Of a stretch of DNA of 26,391 bases, positions 6,372 through 14,766 are shown one piece after another. Made by a program: the position numbers and the translations under genes. Within the stretch, counting starts at the first letter, position 1. Every line of letters starts with the position of its first letter. The stretch is from Chloroflexota bacterium. GTDB lineage: Bacteria; Chloroflexota; Anaerolineae; Aggregatilineales; Phototrophicaceae. The DNA is taken from NCBI GenBank assembly GCA_023430545.1, contig JAEZAF010000119.1, forward strand, positions 1 through 26,391, in the 5' to 3' direction. The notes beneath the pieces were generated by a model. That model was not told where the DNA came from, made no database searches, and saw nothing but the letters and a program-made list of their open reading frames with translations.

Positions 6372-7643
6372 CTAATTCGTATCTGGCGTGTAGATGCGGA
6401 ATTCCCCGCCGAGATTCATCAGCGCCATCAGGTACAGCAGCCCGTTGTAATAGCGCCACTGCCCGGACGGGATGCGCATCTCCCACAATTCCTCGACAAA
6501 GTCCCATGTTTTGGGTGTAGTGGATGCAAGGGCGGCGGTGGCATTCATCGCGACCAGCCCTTCGGAATGATACGGCGTCAGCGCCTCGCTGCCATCAATC
6601 GTGTATTTGTCCACATAGGTCCGCACACCCTGATTATGGAAGAACTCCAGCAGACGGTCGCTCTGCTCGATCTGCCACGGATCTGCGGCGAACCACGCAT
6701 AATCCACCGCGACGTTCATGGCGTTGCGCCAGGAGTCCGCGCCGAAAAACTCACCATAGTCACCTGAGGGCTGAGGCTCGCCGGTAAACTTCGCATAGTT
6801 CGGCATCAGACCGGTTTCAGGATGGGCGGTGGTCGGCCAGAACTCGCGGCTGATCGCGGCGGCTTCGGTCCAGAAGTCGTTGTCCTTTTCCGCCCAGCGT
6901 GCCCACAGTTCGTAGAAGTGCGGCAGGTGATAGGACGGGTCGGTAAAGTTGCTGTTGCGTCCGACGGTAGGGACGAAGACGATCATTTTGGTTTCCGGGT
7001 GGAACATGTTGGTCGCGATCCCACCACCGCCGCCATCGTCTTCGGTATGGAGCATCGTGTGCAGGATGGCGTTGGCTTCAGCTTCGTAGTCGAAGATGCC
7101 TTCACCGTTGCCCCACCGTGCAGACGCGAAAAACAGCGCCGTCACGAACCACTCTTCGCCGTCAGATGCCGGATTGGCATCAATGACTTCGCCTTCCGGC
7201 GTGGTGTGCCAAGCGAAGTAACCGGCATAAGGCGCTTCACTGTTGTACATGTGGGTTTTTGTCCACTTCCACAGGCGGTCGAATTCCTCTTTTTTATCGA
7301 GCTGGACGGCGATCATCATGCCGTAAGACATGCCTTCGCTGCGCACGTCATTGTTGCCGGTATCAAGCATGTAGGCCATATCATCCCCGACCGGATAGTA
7401 GACGCGCTCGGTATCGTCATCCCCGTAGAAAAGCTGTTCCCATGCTGCGTCGATCTTTTCGCGGATCTCGTCTTCAGAGCGTCCCCATTCCACAAAGATG
7501 TTGCGATAAGTGCCGCTCTCAAATGCGCCGACATCGGGCGGTTCCAGCGGGGGAAGCTCGTCATCCTGCGCTGCGGAGACGCTGATCATCAGGGTAAATA
7601 AGCCTGTCAGAAATAAAACTCGTAATAAAATCCGTGACATCAT
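6372..7643 (-). CDS. Secreted GH8 glycoside hydrolase (Rex-like exo-oligoxylanase)
   Basis: The 423-aa protein begins with a Sec signal peptide (hydrophobic core about residues 5-23, cleavage near SVSA-AQ). The rest is a family 8 glycoside hydrolase, an (alpha/alpha)6 barrel. RSEGMSYGMM carries the catalytic acid E103. ASDGEEWFVTALFFAS (D161) is the second GH8 signature, and GADSWR (D303) is the best candidate for the general base. The layout resembles the reducing-end xylose-releasing exo-oligoxylanases (Rex), although GH8 also includes cellulases and chitosanases. It would act outside the membrane on plant-type polysaccharide fragments. AAAGGAG precedes ATG 7643 by 5 nt; ATG 7640 follows directly. 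A GH43 gene at the right edge fits the same diet (arabinoxylan), but the two are far apart. Confidence 0.9.
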   Translation of the reverse strand: MMSRILLRVLFLTGLFTLMISVSAAQDDELPPLEPPDVGAFESGTYRNIFVEWGRSEDEIREKIDAAWEQLFYGDDDTERVYYPVGDDMAYMLDTGNNDVRSEGMSYGMMIAVQLDKKEEFDRLWKWTKTHMYNSEAPYAGYFAWHTTPEGEVIDANPASDGEEWFVTALFFASARWGNGEGIFDYEAEANAILHTMLHTEDDGGGGGIATNMFHPETKMIVFVPTVGRNSNFTDPSYHLPHFYELWARWAEKDNDFWTEAAAISREFWPTTAHPETGLMPNYAKFTGEPQPSGDYGEFFGADSWRNAMNVAVDYAWFAADPWQIEQSDRLLEFFHNQGVRTYVDKYTIDGSEALTPYHSEGLVAMNATAALASTTPKTWDFVEELWEMRIPSGQWRYYNGLLYLMALMNLGGEFRIYTPDTN

Positions 7644-7700
7644 GCAAACTCCTTTGATCTATGGTGCGATAGGTGCTGTCTTTGCGGTCGAATGGCATAA

Positions 7701-7728
7701 ACTATAGTTGTTATAAGGTTGATTGTAA
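7701..7728 (-). promoter_or_regulatory. Promoter for the GH8 gene
   Basis: On the minus strand, TTACAA (7728-7723) and TATAGT (7706-7701) are separated by 16 bp. Transcription would start near 7694, about 50 nt before the GH8 start codon. Confidence 0.45.
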
Positions 7729-7856
7729 TATATCAGGTGGTGGGGATGCTACAAAACCTGTGATAAGGTCTTCCCTCCCGCTGGTCTGCTGGCCTGATTG
7801 CCAAGACCCGCCGCACGGACTAACATCTGCATACTTGAATCAGGAAAGGGTATGCG

Positions 7857-9035
7857 ATGTTTGTGGTGGGACTGATGTCCGGCACGTCGGTCGATGGGAT
7901 TGATGCGGCACTGTGTGAGATCAGCGGTGCGCCACCGAATTTACAGGCGAGGATCATTCACGGCATCACTGCCGATTATCCCGAAGGCTTTCAGTCGCGC
8001 GTCCTGACGGCCAGCCAGCCAGATACCGGTCGGGTCGATGAACTGTGTAAGCTGAACTTTCTTCAGGCCGAGCTGTTCGCAGACGCGACGCTGCGCGTGA
8101 TCGCGGAAAGCGGTCTGAGGCTGGCGGATGTCGATCTGATCGGCTCGCACGGGCAGACCTTCTGGCATGCTGTCGAGCCGGATGGCCGTGTCTCGGCGAC
8201 GCTTCAGCTTACCGAAGGCGCGATACTGGCCGAACGCACCGGCCTGACCACCATCAGCAACTTTCGCCCACGAGACATCGCGGTCGGTGGGCAGGGCGCA
8301 CCACTGACGGCCTACGTGGACTGGCTGCTGCTGCGGCATCCGACCCAATGGCGGGCGGTGCAGAATATCGGCGGCATCGGCAATGTAACCTTCCTGCCGC
8401 CGCTGTCGGATACGGTCAGTGAGCCGCTGGCATTCGATACCGGCCCCGGTAATGCACTGATCGACTCGATGATCGTCCAGCTTACGGACGGCGCACAGTC
8501 CTTTGACCGGGATGCGGAAATGGCCCGCGGCGGACGCATCGACGAAGAATGGCTGCACGAACTGCTGGAGCATCCGTACTATGACCTCCAGCCGCCGAAG
8601 ACCACCGGACGCGAGTTATTCAGCAAGGCGATGGCCGCCGAACTGATCGCCGAGGGACAGCGGCGTGGAAATGATGCCGCGACCATGCTGGCGACGGTCA
8701 CGACGCTGACCGCGCAGAGTATCGCGGATGCCTATACACGCTTTGCCCCTGCACCAATTGCGGAAGTGATCCTCGGCGGCGGCGGACGTCACAACCCGGT
8801 GATGCTCGACCTGCTGCGTGGGCTGCTGAATCCGGCAAAGGTGCTGACGCATGAAGACATCGGCATGGACAGCGACAATAAAGAGGCGCTGGTATTTGCG
8901 GTGCTGGCCTATGAGACATGGCATGGCCGTCCGGGGACACTGCCTGCACTGACAGGTGGCACTCATCCGGTGGTGCTGGGGCAGATCACACCCGGTGCGA
9001 ATTATCTCAACCTGAGCCACCAGACGTGGCGATGA
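7857..9035 (+). CDS. anmK: Anhydro-N-acetylmuramic acid kinase
   Basis: AnmK opens the anhydro ring of 1,6-anhydro-N-acetylmuramic acid and phosphorylates it to MurNAc-6-phosphate, a cytoplasmic step of peptidoglycan recycling. The 392-aa length is normal. The nucleotide-binding GLMSGTSVDGIDAAL is at the N-terminus; SHGQT, RDIAVGGQGAPL, FDTGPGNALID and the C-terminal EVILGGGGRHNP are all present. AGGAAAGGG at 7842-7850 sets ATG 7857; an ATG at 7852 is in another frame. The stop overlaps the start of the acetyltransferase gene (ATGA), indicating translational coupling. The etherase MurQ that would use the product is not in this window. Confidence 0.95.
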   Translation: MFVVGLMSGTSVDGIDAALCEISGAPPNLQARIIHGITADYPEGFQSRVLTASQPDTGRVDELCKLNFLQAELFADATLRVIAESGLRLADVDLIGSHGQTFWHAVEPDGRVSATLQLTEGAILAERTGLTTISNFRPRDIAVGGQGAPLTAYVDWLLLRHPTQWRAVQNIGGIGNVTFLPPLSDTVSEPLAFDTGPGNALIDSMIVQLTDGAQSFDRDAEMARGGRIDEEWLHELLEHPYYDLQPPKTTGRELFSKAMAAELIAEGQRRGNDAATMLATVTTLTAQSIADAYTRFAPAPIAEVILGGGGRHNPVMLDLLRGLLNPAKVLTHEDIGMDSDNKEALVFAVLAYETWHGRPGTLPALTGGTHPVVLGQITPGANYLNLSHQTWR

Positions 9036-9487
9036 TCCGCGAGATGACCGCTGATGACATCCCGCAGATCGCCGCGTGGATGGTCGCGGTCCCGCTGTGG
9101 CAGCGCTACGGTCTGACGGTTGCGAGGGCGGTGGCGAACTTTTCCGCCGGTTTGCAGCGTGGTGAGTGGCTGCTGGTGGTCGATGATACGCTTCCCGCCT
9201 GCGGCTTCGCATGGGTGGTGCCGCAGGGCGCGTTTGGTCGCAGCCCCTACCTGAAGCAGATCGGCATCCAGCCTGATGTGGCGAATACCGGGCTTGGGGG
9301 CCTGCTGCTGGCGGAAGCCGAACGGCGGGCCGCGCAGGTTGCCGATGATCTGTTTCTGCTGACATCAGATTTCAACCATGCCGCGCAGCGTTTTTACATC
9401 CGTCACGGATATACACAGGTTGGGGAAATTGCCGACTATGTAATACCAACTGTGACCGAATTGATTTTCCGCAAGCGGCTGAGGTGA
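9032..9487 (+). CDS. GNAT-family N-acetyltransferase
   Basis: This 151-aa protein has the single GNAT domain. MIREMTADDIPQIAAWM is a typical beta1-alpha1 start. IGIQPDVANTGLGGLLLAEAE is the acetyl-CoA-binding motif A (in other GNATs Q/R-x2-G-x-G/A), here with a changed residue: N-T-G-L-G-G. FYIRHGYTQVGEIADYV is motif B. The substrate is unknown. The start overlaps the anmK stop by 4 nt (ATGA), so the pair is translated together. A link to cell-wall amino sugars or peptides is an inference from that coupling only. Confidence 0.88.
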   Translation: MIREMTADDIPQIAAWMVAVPLWQRYGLTVARAVANFSAGLQRGEWLLVVDDTLPACGFAWVVPQGAFGRSPYLKQIGIQPDVANTGLGGLLLAEAERRAAQVADDLFLLTSDFNHAAQRFYIRHGYTQVGEIADYVIPTVTELIFRKRLR

Positions 9488-9493
9488 TATACT
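9485..9493 (+). promoter_or_regulatory. Extended -10 promoter upstream of the solute-binding protein gene
   Basis: TGATATACT matches an extended -10 element (TG-n-TATAAT) and overlaps the acetyltransferase stop codon. No good -35 lies at the usual spacing. The transcript would begin near 9500 and run through the hairpin at 9506-9522. Confidence 0.4.
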
Positions 9494-9505
9494 GTGGCCT
9501 CTCCG

Positions 9506-9528
9506 ATACAGTCGTACTGTATTTTTTT
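9506..9528 (+). terminator. Terminator hairpin in the solute-binding protein leader
   Basis: ATACAGT (9506-9512) pairs perfectly with ACTGTAT (9516-9522) around CGT, followed by seven T. It ends only 7 nt before the AAGGAG of the next gene. It may end the anmK operon, partly terminate into the importer genes, or act as a leader attenuator. The stem is short and AT-rich, so read-through is likely. Confidence 0.65.
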
Positions 9529-9547
9529 GCAGCTTAAGGAGCTGGTA

Positions 9548-11056
9548 ATGCGCAAAATAGTGGTCTTCTTTTTAATCTGTTTATGTTGTTTCGGTCTGGT
9601 TTCCGCACAGGATGATGGCGGCAATGTGCTGATCATGGCGCGTTCAGCGGATACCACCGGCCTTGACCCGCACACGCAGACGGCGTTCGCATCCTTCCGC
9701 CTGCTGGAACTGATCTACGAGCCGCTGGTGAATCTGGATGAGAACCTCGAACTGGTCCCCGCACTGGCGGAAAGCTGGGAATTCTCCGACGATGCGCAGA
9801 CGCTGACTCTCAACCTGCGTCAGGGTGTGACCTTCCACAATGGCGCGGAATTCACGTCTGAAGATGTCGTCGCGACCTTCAATCGCATTCTGGATGAAGC
9901 GACAGCGGCGGCGGCCCGTGCCAATTATCTGAGCATCGAGTCGATTGACGCGCCGGATGATTTCACGGTCGTGTTTAATCTGTCTGAGCCGGATGTGCCG
10001 CTGCTGGCTGCACTTGCGACGACCAATGCCGCGATTGTCGACTCGGCGGATATTGAAAGCGGCGATGTCGCGACTGTCGCCAATGGTACCGGCCCGTTTA
10101 TCCTCGAAAACTGGACACCCGAAGAGACCACTGCGCTGAGTGCCAATGTCAACTGGTGGGGTGAAGGCCCGAACATCGACGGCATCGATATTCGCATCAT
10201 CCCGGATGAGACCTCGATTCTGGCGGCGCTGCGTGCCGGGACGATTGACTTCGCCCTGCTGAATGATCCGCTGGTGGCGACCCTGCTGATCGGGGATGAG
10301 TCGATTGTGCTCAATCGCGCCCCGTCGATCAGCTATCACGTCTTCCAGCTCAATGCAGCAGTCGAACCGCTGGACAAGCTCGAAGTGCGTCAGGCGATTT
10401 CCTGCGCCGTTGACCGTCAGGAAGTGCTGGATGTGGCGGCACTCGGCGAAGGCAGTGTCACCGGCCCGCTGACGATGGCCGCCTTTGCCCTGCCGACAGA
10501 AGAGCTGTTCTGCTATCAGAAAGACCTCGCCCGCGCCCGTGAACTGATGGCCGCCGCTGGTATGGAAGATGGCTTTACCCTCAAGGTGATCGCAGCCAAT
10601 GCCGAGCCGCCGACCTCGCTGTCTGAAGCACAGAGCATTCAGGCGCAGTTGGCTGAGATCAATATCAACGTCGAAATCGAGTCGATGGAACTGAGCGTGT
10701 ATGTCGATCGCTGGCTGGCCGGGGACTTCGAATCGGCGGTTGCCCTCAACGGCGGACGCCCCGACCCGTATACGATGTATGCCCGCTACTGGCAGTCCAC
10801 TGGTAACCTGAATGCGGTCGCCGGTTACAGTGATGATACGCTTGATGAACTGATGGCACAGGGCCGCGTCGAGACGGACGAAGAAGCCCGTTATGAGATC
10901 TTCGCCCAGTTCCAGCGCCATCTGGCGGAGCAGGCCCCGTGGGTGTGGCTGTACGTCGGTTATGAGTACACCGCGCAGCAGCCGTATGTCAGCGGCTTCG
11001 TGCCGTCACCGACCGACTCCCTGCTGTCACTGGCGCAGGTCACCCTTGAGCGCTAA
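9548..11056 (+). CDS. ABC transporter solute-binding protein, family 5 (Dpp/Opp type)
   Basis: This 502-aa extracytoplasmic binding protein feeds substrate to the two permeases encoded downstream. A signal peptide covers about residues 1-20 (hydrophobic core FFLICLCCFGLVSA, cleavage before QDDGG). No lipobox is clearly in the right place, so how it is anchored is open. The family 5 signature is seen in LLELIYEPLVNLDENLELVPALAESW and FHNGAEFTSEDVVATFNRIL. ATG 9548 follows AAGGAG by about 8 nt; an upstream in-frame start at 9494 would include the terminator hairpin and is unlikely. Family 5 proteins bind di- or oligopeptides, nickel, heme or some oligosaccharides. Position next to anmK makes muropeptide or sugar uptake attractive, but that is inference. 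Confidence 0.92.
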   Translation: MRKIVVFFLICLCCFGLVSAQDDGGNVLIMARSADTTGLDPHTQTAFASFRLLELIYEPLVNLDENLELVPALAESWEFSDDAQTLTLNLRQGVTFHNGAEFTSEDVVATFNRILDEATAAAARANYLSIESIDAPDDFTVVFNLSEPDVPLLAALATTNAAIVDSADIESGDVATVANGTGPFILENWTPEETTALSANVNWWGEGPNIDGIDIRIIPDETSILAALRAGTIDFALLNDPLVATLLIGDESIVLNRAPSISYHVFQLNAAVEPLDKLEVRQAISCAVDRQEVLDVAALGEGSVTGPLTMAAFALPTEELFCYQKDLARARELMAAAGMEDGFTLKVIAANAEPPTSLSEAQSIQAQLAEININVEIESMELSVYVDRWLAGDFESAVALNGGRPDPYTMYARYWQSTGNLNAVAGYSDDTLDELMAQGRVETDEEARYEIFAQFQRHLAEQAPWVWLYVGYEYTAQQPYVSGFVPSPTDSLLSLAQVTLER

Positions 11057-11093
11057 CCGCGTTCCCTGTCAATATCAGAGTTATGGTTGTGGT

Positions 11094-11118
11094 GGGTGGC
11101 TGAAAAGGCCATCCACCC
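11094..11118 (+). promoter_or_regulatory. Intercistronic hairpin between binding protein and permease
   Basis: GGGTGG (11094-11099) pairs with CCACCC (11113-11118). There is no T tract. Hairpins at this spot in importer operons often protect the binding-protein mRNA end and lower permease output. That role is inferred from position only. Confidence 0.35.
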
Positions 11119-11128
11119 TGATTTGCTG

Positions 11129-12094
11129 ATGCTTCGCTACCTTACACAACGTGCTTTTGCCTTTCTGCCGACTCTGCTCGGCGTTTCGATTCTGATCTTC
11201 GGCGCGATCCGTCTGGTGCCGGGGGATGCGATTGTTGCCATGCTCGGTACCGAAGCCGGGATGCTGACCGAAACCCAGCGGGCGTCGCTGGAAGCCTATT
11301 TCGGTTTGGATAAGCCCGTCGTGGAGCAGTATTTCCACTGGCTGGGTGGCGCAGTCCGGGGCGATCTGGGGCTGTCGGTGCGGCATGGAGAACCGGTGAT
11401 GAATGTGATCCTCGCACGCTTCCCGGTGACACTCCAGTTAGCCCTGATGTCGCTGATGATCGCGCTGGTGGTGGGGCTTCCGATGGGGATTTTATCGGCG
11501 GTGCGCCATAATTCGCTGATCGACCTCGTCGGACGGCTGATTGCGCTGCTGGGGCTGGCGATGCCGGGATTTCTGCTCGGCACGCTGGTGATCTATGTGC
11601 TGTCGGTTTACTTCAAAATCCTGCCGAATTCCGGCGATTATGTCCCGCTGTGGGAGGACCCGCCGCGCAATTTCAGTCAGATGATCTTCCCGGCGCTGAC
11701 ACTGGGCTTCTCGTTTTCGGCCTCACTGATGCGCACAACACGCTCCGCCATGCTGGAAGTGCTCGGGCAGGATTACATGCGCACTGCCCGCAGCAAGGGT
11801 CTGTACGAAGGGACGATTGTGCGGCGTCATGCCCTGCGCAACGCTCTGATCCCGATTGTGACGATTATCGGCGTCGAGCTGGGTTATCTGCTCGGTGGGA
11901 CAGTGATAATCGAAGAGATCTTCGCACTGCCCGGCATCGGTCGGCTGGTGTTTAACGCCATTTCGCAGCGGGATTACGCGCTGGTACAGGGGATTGCGCT
12001 GTTTGTGGCCTTCAATTTCGTGGTGATCAATCTCATTACCGATGTGATTTACGCTGCCCTTGACCCGCGTATTTCATTTGCGAATGCGTCGTAA
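11129..12094 (+). CDS. ABC transporter permease, DppB type
   Basis: This 321-aa inner-membrane subunit of the importer has six membrane segments and the classic DppB start MLRYLTQRAFAFLPTLLGVS. PGDA follows at about residue 31. The EAA loop that docks the ATPase is visible as QDYMRTARSKGLYEGTIVRR. GGTVIIEEIFALPGIGRL is the conserved C-terminal block. ATG 11129 aligns with family starts; the frame extends to GTG 11087, but those 14 residues would be translated from the intercistronic hairpin. The second permease starts 2 bp after the stop, so the two are co-translated. Confidence 0.93.
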   Translation: MLRYLTQRAFAFLPTLLGVSILIFGAIRLVPGDAIVAMLGTEAGMLTETQRASLEAYFGLDKPVVEQYFHWLGGAVRGDLGLSVRHGEPVMNVILARFPVTLQLALMSLMIALVVGLPMGILSAVRHNSLIDLVGRLIALLGLAMPGFLLGTLVIYVLSVYFKILPNSGDYVPLWEDPPRNFSQMIFPALTLGFSFSASLMRTTRSAMLEVLGQDYMRTARSKGLYEGTIVRRHALRNALIPIVTIIGVELGYLLGGTVIIEEIFALPGIGRLVFNAISQRDYALVQGIALFVAFNFVVINLITDVIYAALDPRISFANAS

Positions 12095-12096
12095 TC

Positions 12097-13017
12097 ATGT
12101 CCGTTTCAGGTACACCTACTTATCCTTTACCGGCGGCTCCGCCTGATCCGGCAGCGGTACGTGCCAAGAGTGCACAGCCGTCGCTGCTGGTGCGTCTGCT
12201 GCGCAACCGAAGCGGCGCGGTCGGCCTGCTGATCGTGCTGGCCTATGTCTTCATTGCGCTGCTTGGGGCGCTGGAGATCACGCCATACCCCACACTGGAG
12301 CAGCACCGGATGGACCGCCTCCAGAAGCCGAGCGAGCAGTACATCATGGGGACGGATCTGTTCGGGCGTGATGTCGCCAGCCGTCTGATGGAAGGTGCGG
12401 CCAATTCGCTTCAGGTGGCGCTGCTGTCGGTGGGGGTAGCGACCTTACTCGGCACTTTGCTCGGCACTCTGGCCGGCTACATCGGCGGCCTGTTTGATAA
12501 TGTCGTCATGCGTACGATGGATGTGTTCTTTGCGCTGCCTGCGCTGCTGCTGGCACTGGTGGTGGTGACGGTCTTCGGGCCGGGCATCAATACCACCGTG
12601 CTGGCGATTGCCATCGTCTATACGCCGATCTTCGCACGGGTGGCGCGTGCACCGGTGCTGGCCGTCAAGGAAATGGAATTCGTCACGGCGGCCCGCTGTC
12701 TGGGGATGCGTGACGGCGGCATTATCCTGCGGCATATCCTGCCGAATACGCTTGCGCCGCTGATCGTACAGGTCAGCCTTGCGCTGTCGTGGTCCCTGCT
12801 GACGGAAGCGGCGCTGAGCTTCCTCGGACTCGGTATCCAGCTTCCAACGCCGTCATGGGGGAAGATGCTGGATGAGAGCCGTGGTCTGGCAGAGATGGCC
12901 CCGTGGCTGATGATCTATCCCGGACTGGCGATTATGCTCGGTGTGCTGGGCTTTAATCTGCTGGGGGATGGCCTGCGCGATGTGCTGGACCCGCGTCTGC
13001 GCGGTGCGAAAAAGTAG
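12097..13017 (+). CDS. ABC transporter permease, DppC type
   Basis: This 306-aa partner of the DppB-like subunit has a Pro/Ala-rich cytoplasmic start, then RNRSGAVGLLIVLAYVFIALLG. The signature YIMGTDLFGRDVASRLMEGA follows, then the EAA loop EFVTAARCLGMRDGGIILRH and the ending NLLGDGLRDVLDPRLRG. ATG 12097 lies 2 bp after the previous stop. The usual next genes, encoding DppD/DppF ATPases, are absent: an AraC regulator follows instead. The transporter must therefore borrow an ATPase encoded elsewhere. Confidence 0.94.
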   Translation: MSVSGTPTYPLPAAPPDPAAVRAKSAQPSLLVRLLRNRSGAVGLLIVLAYVFIALLGALEITPYPTLEQHRMDRLQKPSEQYIMGTDLFGRDVASRLMEGAANSLQVALLSVGVATLLGTLLGTLAGYIGGLFDNVVMRTMDVFFALPALLLALVVVTVFGPGINTTVLAIAIVYTPIFARVARAPVLAVKEMEFVTAARCLGMRDGGIILRHILPNTLAPLIVQVSLALSWSLLTEAALSFLGLGIQLPTPSWGKMLDESRGLAEMAPWLMIYPGLAIMLGVLGFNLLGDGLRDVLDPRLRGAKK

Positions 13018-13032
13018 GAAATAACGGCAGAT

Positions 13033-13911
13033 ATGACGCAGCGTCCAGAATCCCTGAAATCCCGCCCCCTGTCACCGGATCAGGCGCAGATCTGGGCGGT
13101 AGAGCATCTCGATCAGCTTCAGATGCTGCGGGCGACGATTGTCCGCTATGCCTTCAAACGTCATACGCATGACTATTACGTGATCGGACTGGTCGAACAG
13201 GGTGTGCAGCGCTTCTGTCTTGAGCGCAATACGCTGTACACGCCGCCAGCCGGCCTGATCGTGATCCATCCCGGCGAACCACATACCGGAGAAGCGGCCA
13301 CCGACGGCGGCTTTCATTATCGCGCCCTGTATCCCTCTGTTGAGATGATGACCGACATTGCCAGCGAGGTGCTGGATCGTCCAGTCGGGATGCCGTATTT
13401 CGGTCACAGCGTCATCCATGATCAGGCGCTGTTTGATGCTTTCCATCACCTGCATGCGGCATGTGAGCGTGCCGCCTATGAACGTGCGCCCCTTTCGATT
13501 CTGGAACAGGAAACCCGCTACCGCTGGACACTGGCACAGCTCATCCTGCGCCATGCTATCCGCACATCGGAACCGCGTCGGCTGCATCGTGCATCCGGGG
13601 ATGTCCGGCGTGTTAAGGACTATCTTGAGACCTGTTACGCCGATCCGATCCGGTTGGATGATCTGGCAGGGCTGGTCTATCGCTCAAAGTATCATCTGCT
13701 GCGCCTGTTCAGGGATCAGGTCGGCGTGCCGCCGCACGTCTACCTCGAAAATGTACGTATCCGCCATGCACAGCGGCTGCTGCGCCAGCGGGCATCCATC
13801 GCAGAGGTAGCCTTACTTACCGGCTTCTCCAGCCAGAGCCATTTGACGACCACCTTCAAGCACGTCATCGGCGTCACACCGAAGCAGTATGCGGAAATGG
13901 CAATTTTCTGA
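13033..13911 (+). CDS. AraC-family transcriptional regulator
   Basis: This 292-aa protein has an N-terminal cupin-like sensing domain, with RHTHDYYVIGLVEQGVQRF at about residues 44-61 and VIHPGEPHTGEA at about 76-87. Two C-terminal helix-turn-helix units follow (about residues 190-290): the first around LDDLAGLVYRSKYHLLRLFR, the second around SIAEVALLTGFSSQSHLTTT, ending with the family signature FKHVIGVTPKQY. The start is 15 bp after the second permease, so it may be co-transcribed and regulate the importer. A DUF2000 gene follows 64 bp later; I recall AraC-DUF2000 neighbours in other bacteria. The ligand is unknown. Confidence 0.93.
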   Translation: MTQRPESLKSRPLSPDQAQIWAVEHLDQLQMLRATIVRYAFKRHTHDYYVIGLVEQGVQRFCLERNTLYTPPAGLIVIHPGEPHTGEAATDGGFHYRALYPSVEMMTDIASEVLDRPVGMPYFGHSVIHDQALFDAFHHLHAACERAAYERAPLSILEQETRYRWTLAQLILRHAIRTSEPRRLHRASGDVRRVKDYLETCYADPIRLDDLAGLVYRSKYHLLRLFRDQVGVPPHVYLENVRIRHAQRLLRQRASIAEVALLTGFSSQSHLTTTFKHVIGVTPKQYAEMAIF

Positions 13912-13975
13912 AAGACTCTCGGCCTGCATCTGCGTTACGATCCTTTCGACCGTAGTCTGAAAGGGACCTGCAACG

Positions 13976-14401
13976 ATGATGACGACACCCATGACCTTCG
14001 ATACCAAAATCGCGGTGGTGCTGCGCAGTGATCTGGAGACGTGGCGCAAGCTCAATGTGACAGCCTTCACGGTTGGTGGGATTGTCGGCGCTGTGGAAGG
14101 GCTGACCGGTGAGCCGTATGAAGACGCGTCTGGCAACCGCTATCTGCCGATGATTCGCCAGCCGGTGATGATTTATGCGGCGGACGAAACGAAGCTCCGC
14201 CGGGCCTATGATCGTGCCATGCGTGAGGGCATCCCGATTTCGATCTTCACCGATGATCTGTTTATGACCGGCAACGATATTGATAACCGCGCCGCTGTAC
14301 GGGCTGTCCCACAGGAAGCGCTGAGTTTGGCCGGGATCGCGCTGCGTGCAGAGAAGAAGCGCGTCGATAAGGTGCTGAAGGGCTGTTCCCTGCATCCTTA
14401 G
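13976..14401 (+). CDS. DUF2000 family protein
   Basis: This 141-aa protein matches the DUF2000 family along its whole length: FDTKIAVVLRSDLETWRKLN, the middle YLPMIRQPVMIYAA, ISIFTDDLF-TGND and the end VDKVLKGCSLHP. The fold is related to peptidyl-tRNA hydrolase 2, but no activity is established. AAGGGA lies about 9 nt before ATG 13976, with alternative ATGs at 13979 and 13991. It follows an AraC regulator, so it may be a target or cofactor of that regulator. It converges with the toxin-like gene, leaving 11 bp between stops. Confidence 0.85.
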   Translation: MMTTPMTFDTKIAVVLRSDLETWRKLNVTAFTVGGIVGAVEGLTGEPYEDASGNRYLPMIRQPVMIYAADETKLRRAYDRAMREGIPISIFTDDLFMTGNDIDNRAAVRAVPQEALSLAGIALRAEKKRVDKVLKGCSLHP

Positions 14402-14412
14402 TTGTTACAGCA

Positions 14413-14766
14413 CTACTGGAGTGGGAGGAAGGTCACTCGGTTTTCAAAATCATCTGGGTTACCGGCACCAATGAGAAGTTCCAGAGCATTGAGTGCCTCA
14501 CCAATCCCGAGACTCTCAGGGATCAGGATAACACCCGGCGTCGGCAATCCCTGTTCGAGGCGCGTATACGCGTCCCCAACAAGTGTCTGTACATCATGCG
14601 TGAAGATGATGCGGCCTTGTTTTGCTGCCCATTCGAGCACGGCTGGATCAGGAGCCTGATACATTTCTGTATCCTGTATTCGGATAACATCCAGGTCAGG
14701 AAAGAGTCTGCGGAGCTGCTTCAGGATCTTGCCATCGAAGTTTTCATCGGCTGCAAAGCGCATCAT
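14413..14766 (-). CDS. DUF5615 PIN-like protein (putative toxin)
   Basis: This 117-aa protein has the PIN-like DUF5615 fold. FAADENFDGKILKQLRRLFP carries the conserved D-E-N near the N-terminus. RIIFTHDVQTLVGDAY has the T-x-D motif expected for a metal-binding nuclease site, and GVILIPESL is the typical following strand. Related proteins are toxin candidates with RNase-type active sites. ATG 14766 overlaps the upstream DUF433 stop (ATGA, bases 14763-14766), so the two are translationally coupled, antitoxin first. A second ATG at 14763 is also possible. Confidence 0.85.
   Translation of the reverse strand: MMRFAADENFDGKILKQLRRLFPDLDVIRIQDTEMYQAPDPAVLEWAAKQGRIIFTHDVQTLVGDAYTRLEQGLPTPGVILIPESLGIGEALNALELLIGAGNPDDFENRVTFLPLQ

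Noticed and set aside
6822..7601. 259-aa open frame antisense to the GH8 gene
   Set aside because: The opposite strand has a full GH8 protein with catalytic motifs and signal peptide; this is a composition shadow.
9644..10921. 425-aa open frame antisense to the solute-binding protein
   Set aside because: Shadow of a gene with clear family motifs; no domain visible.
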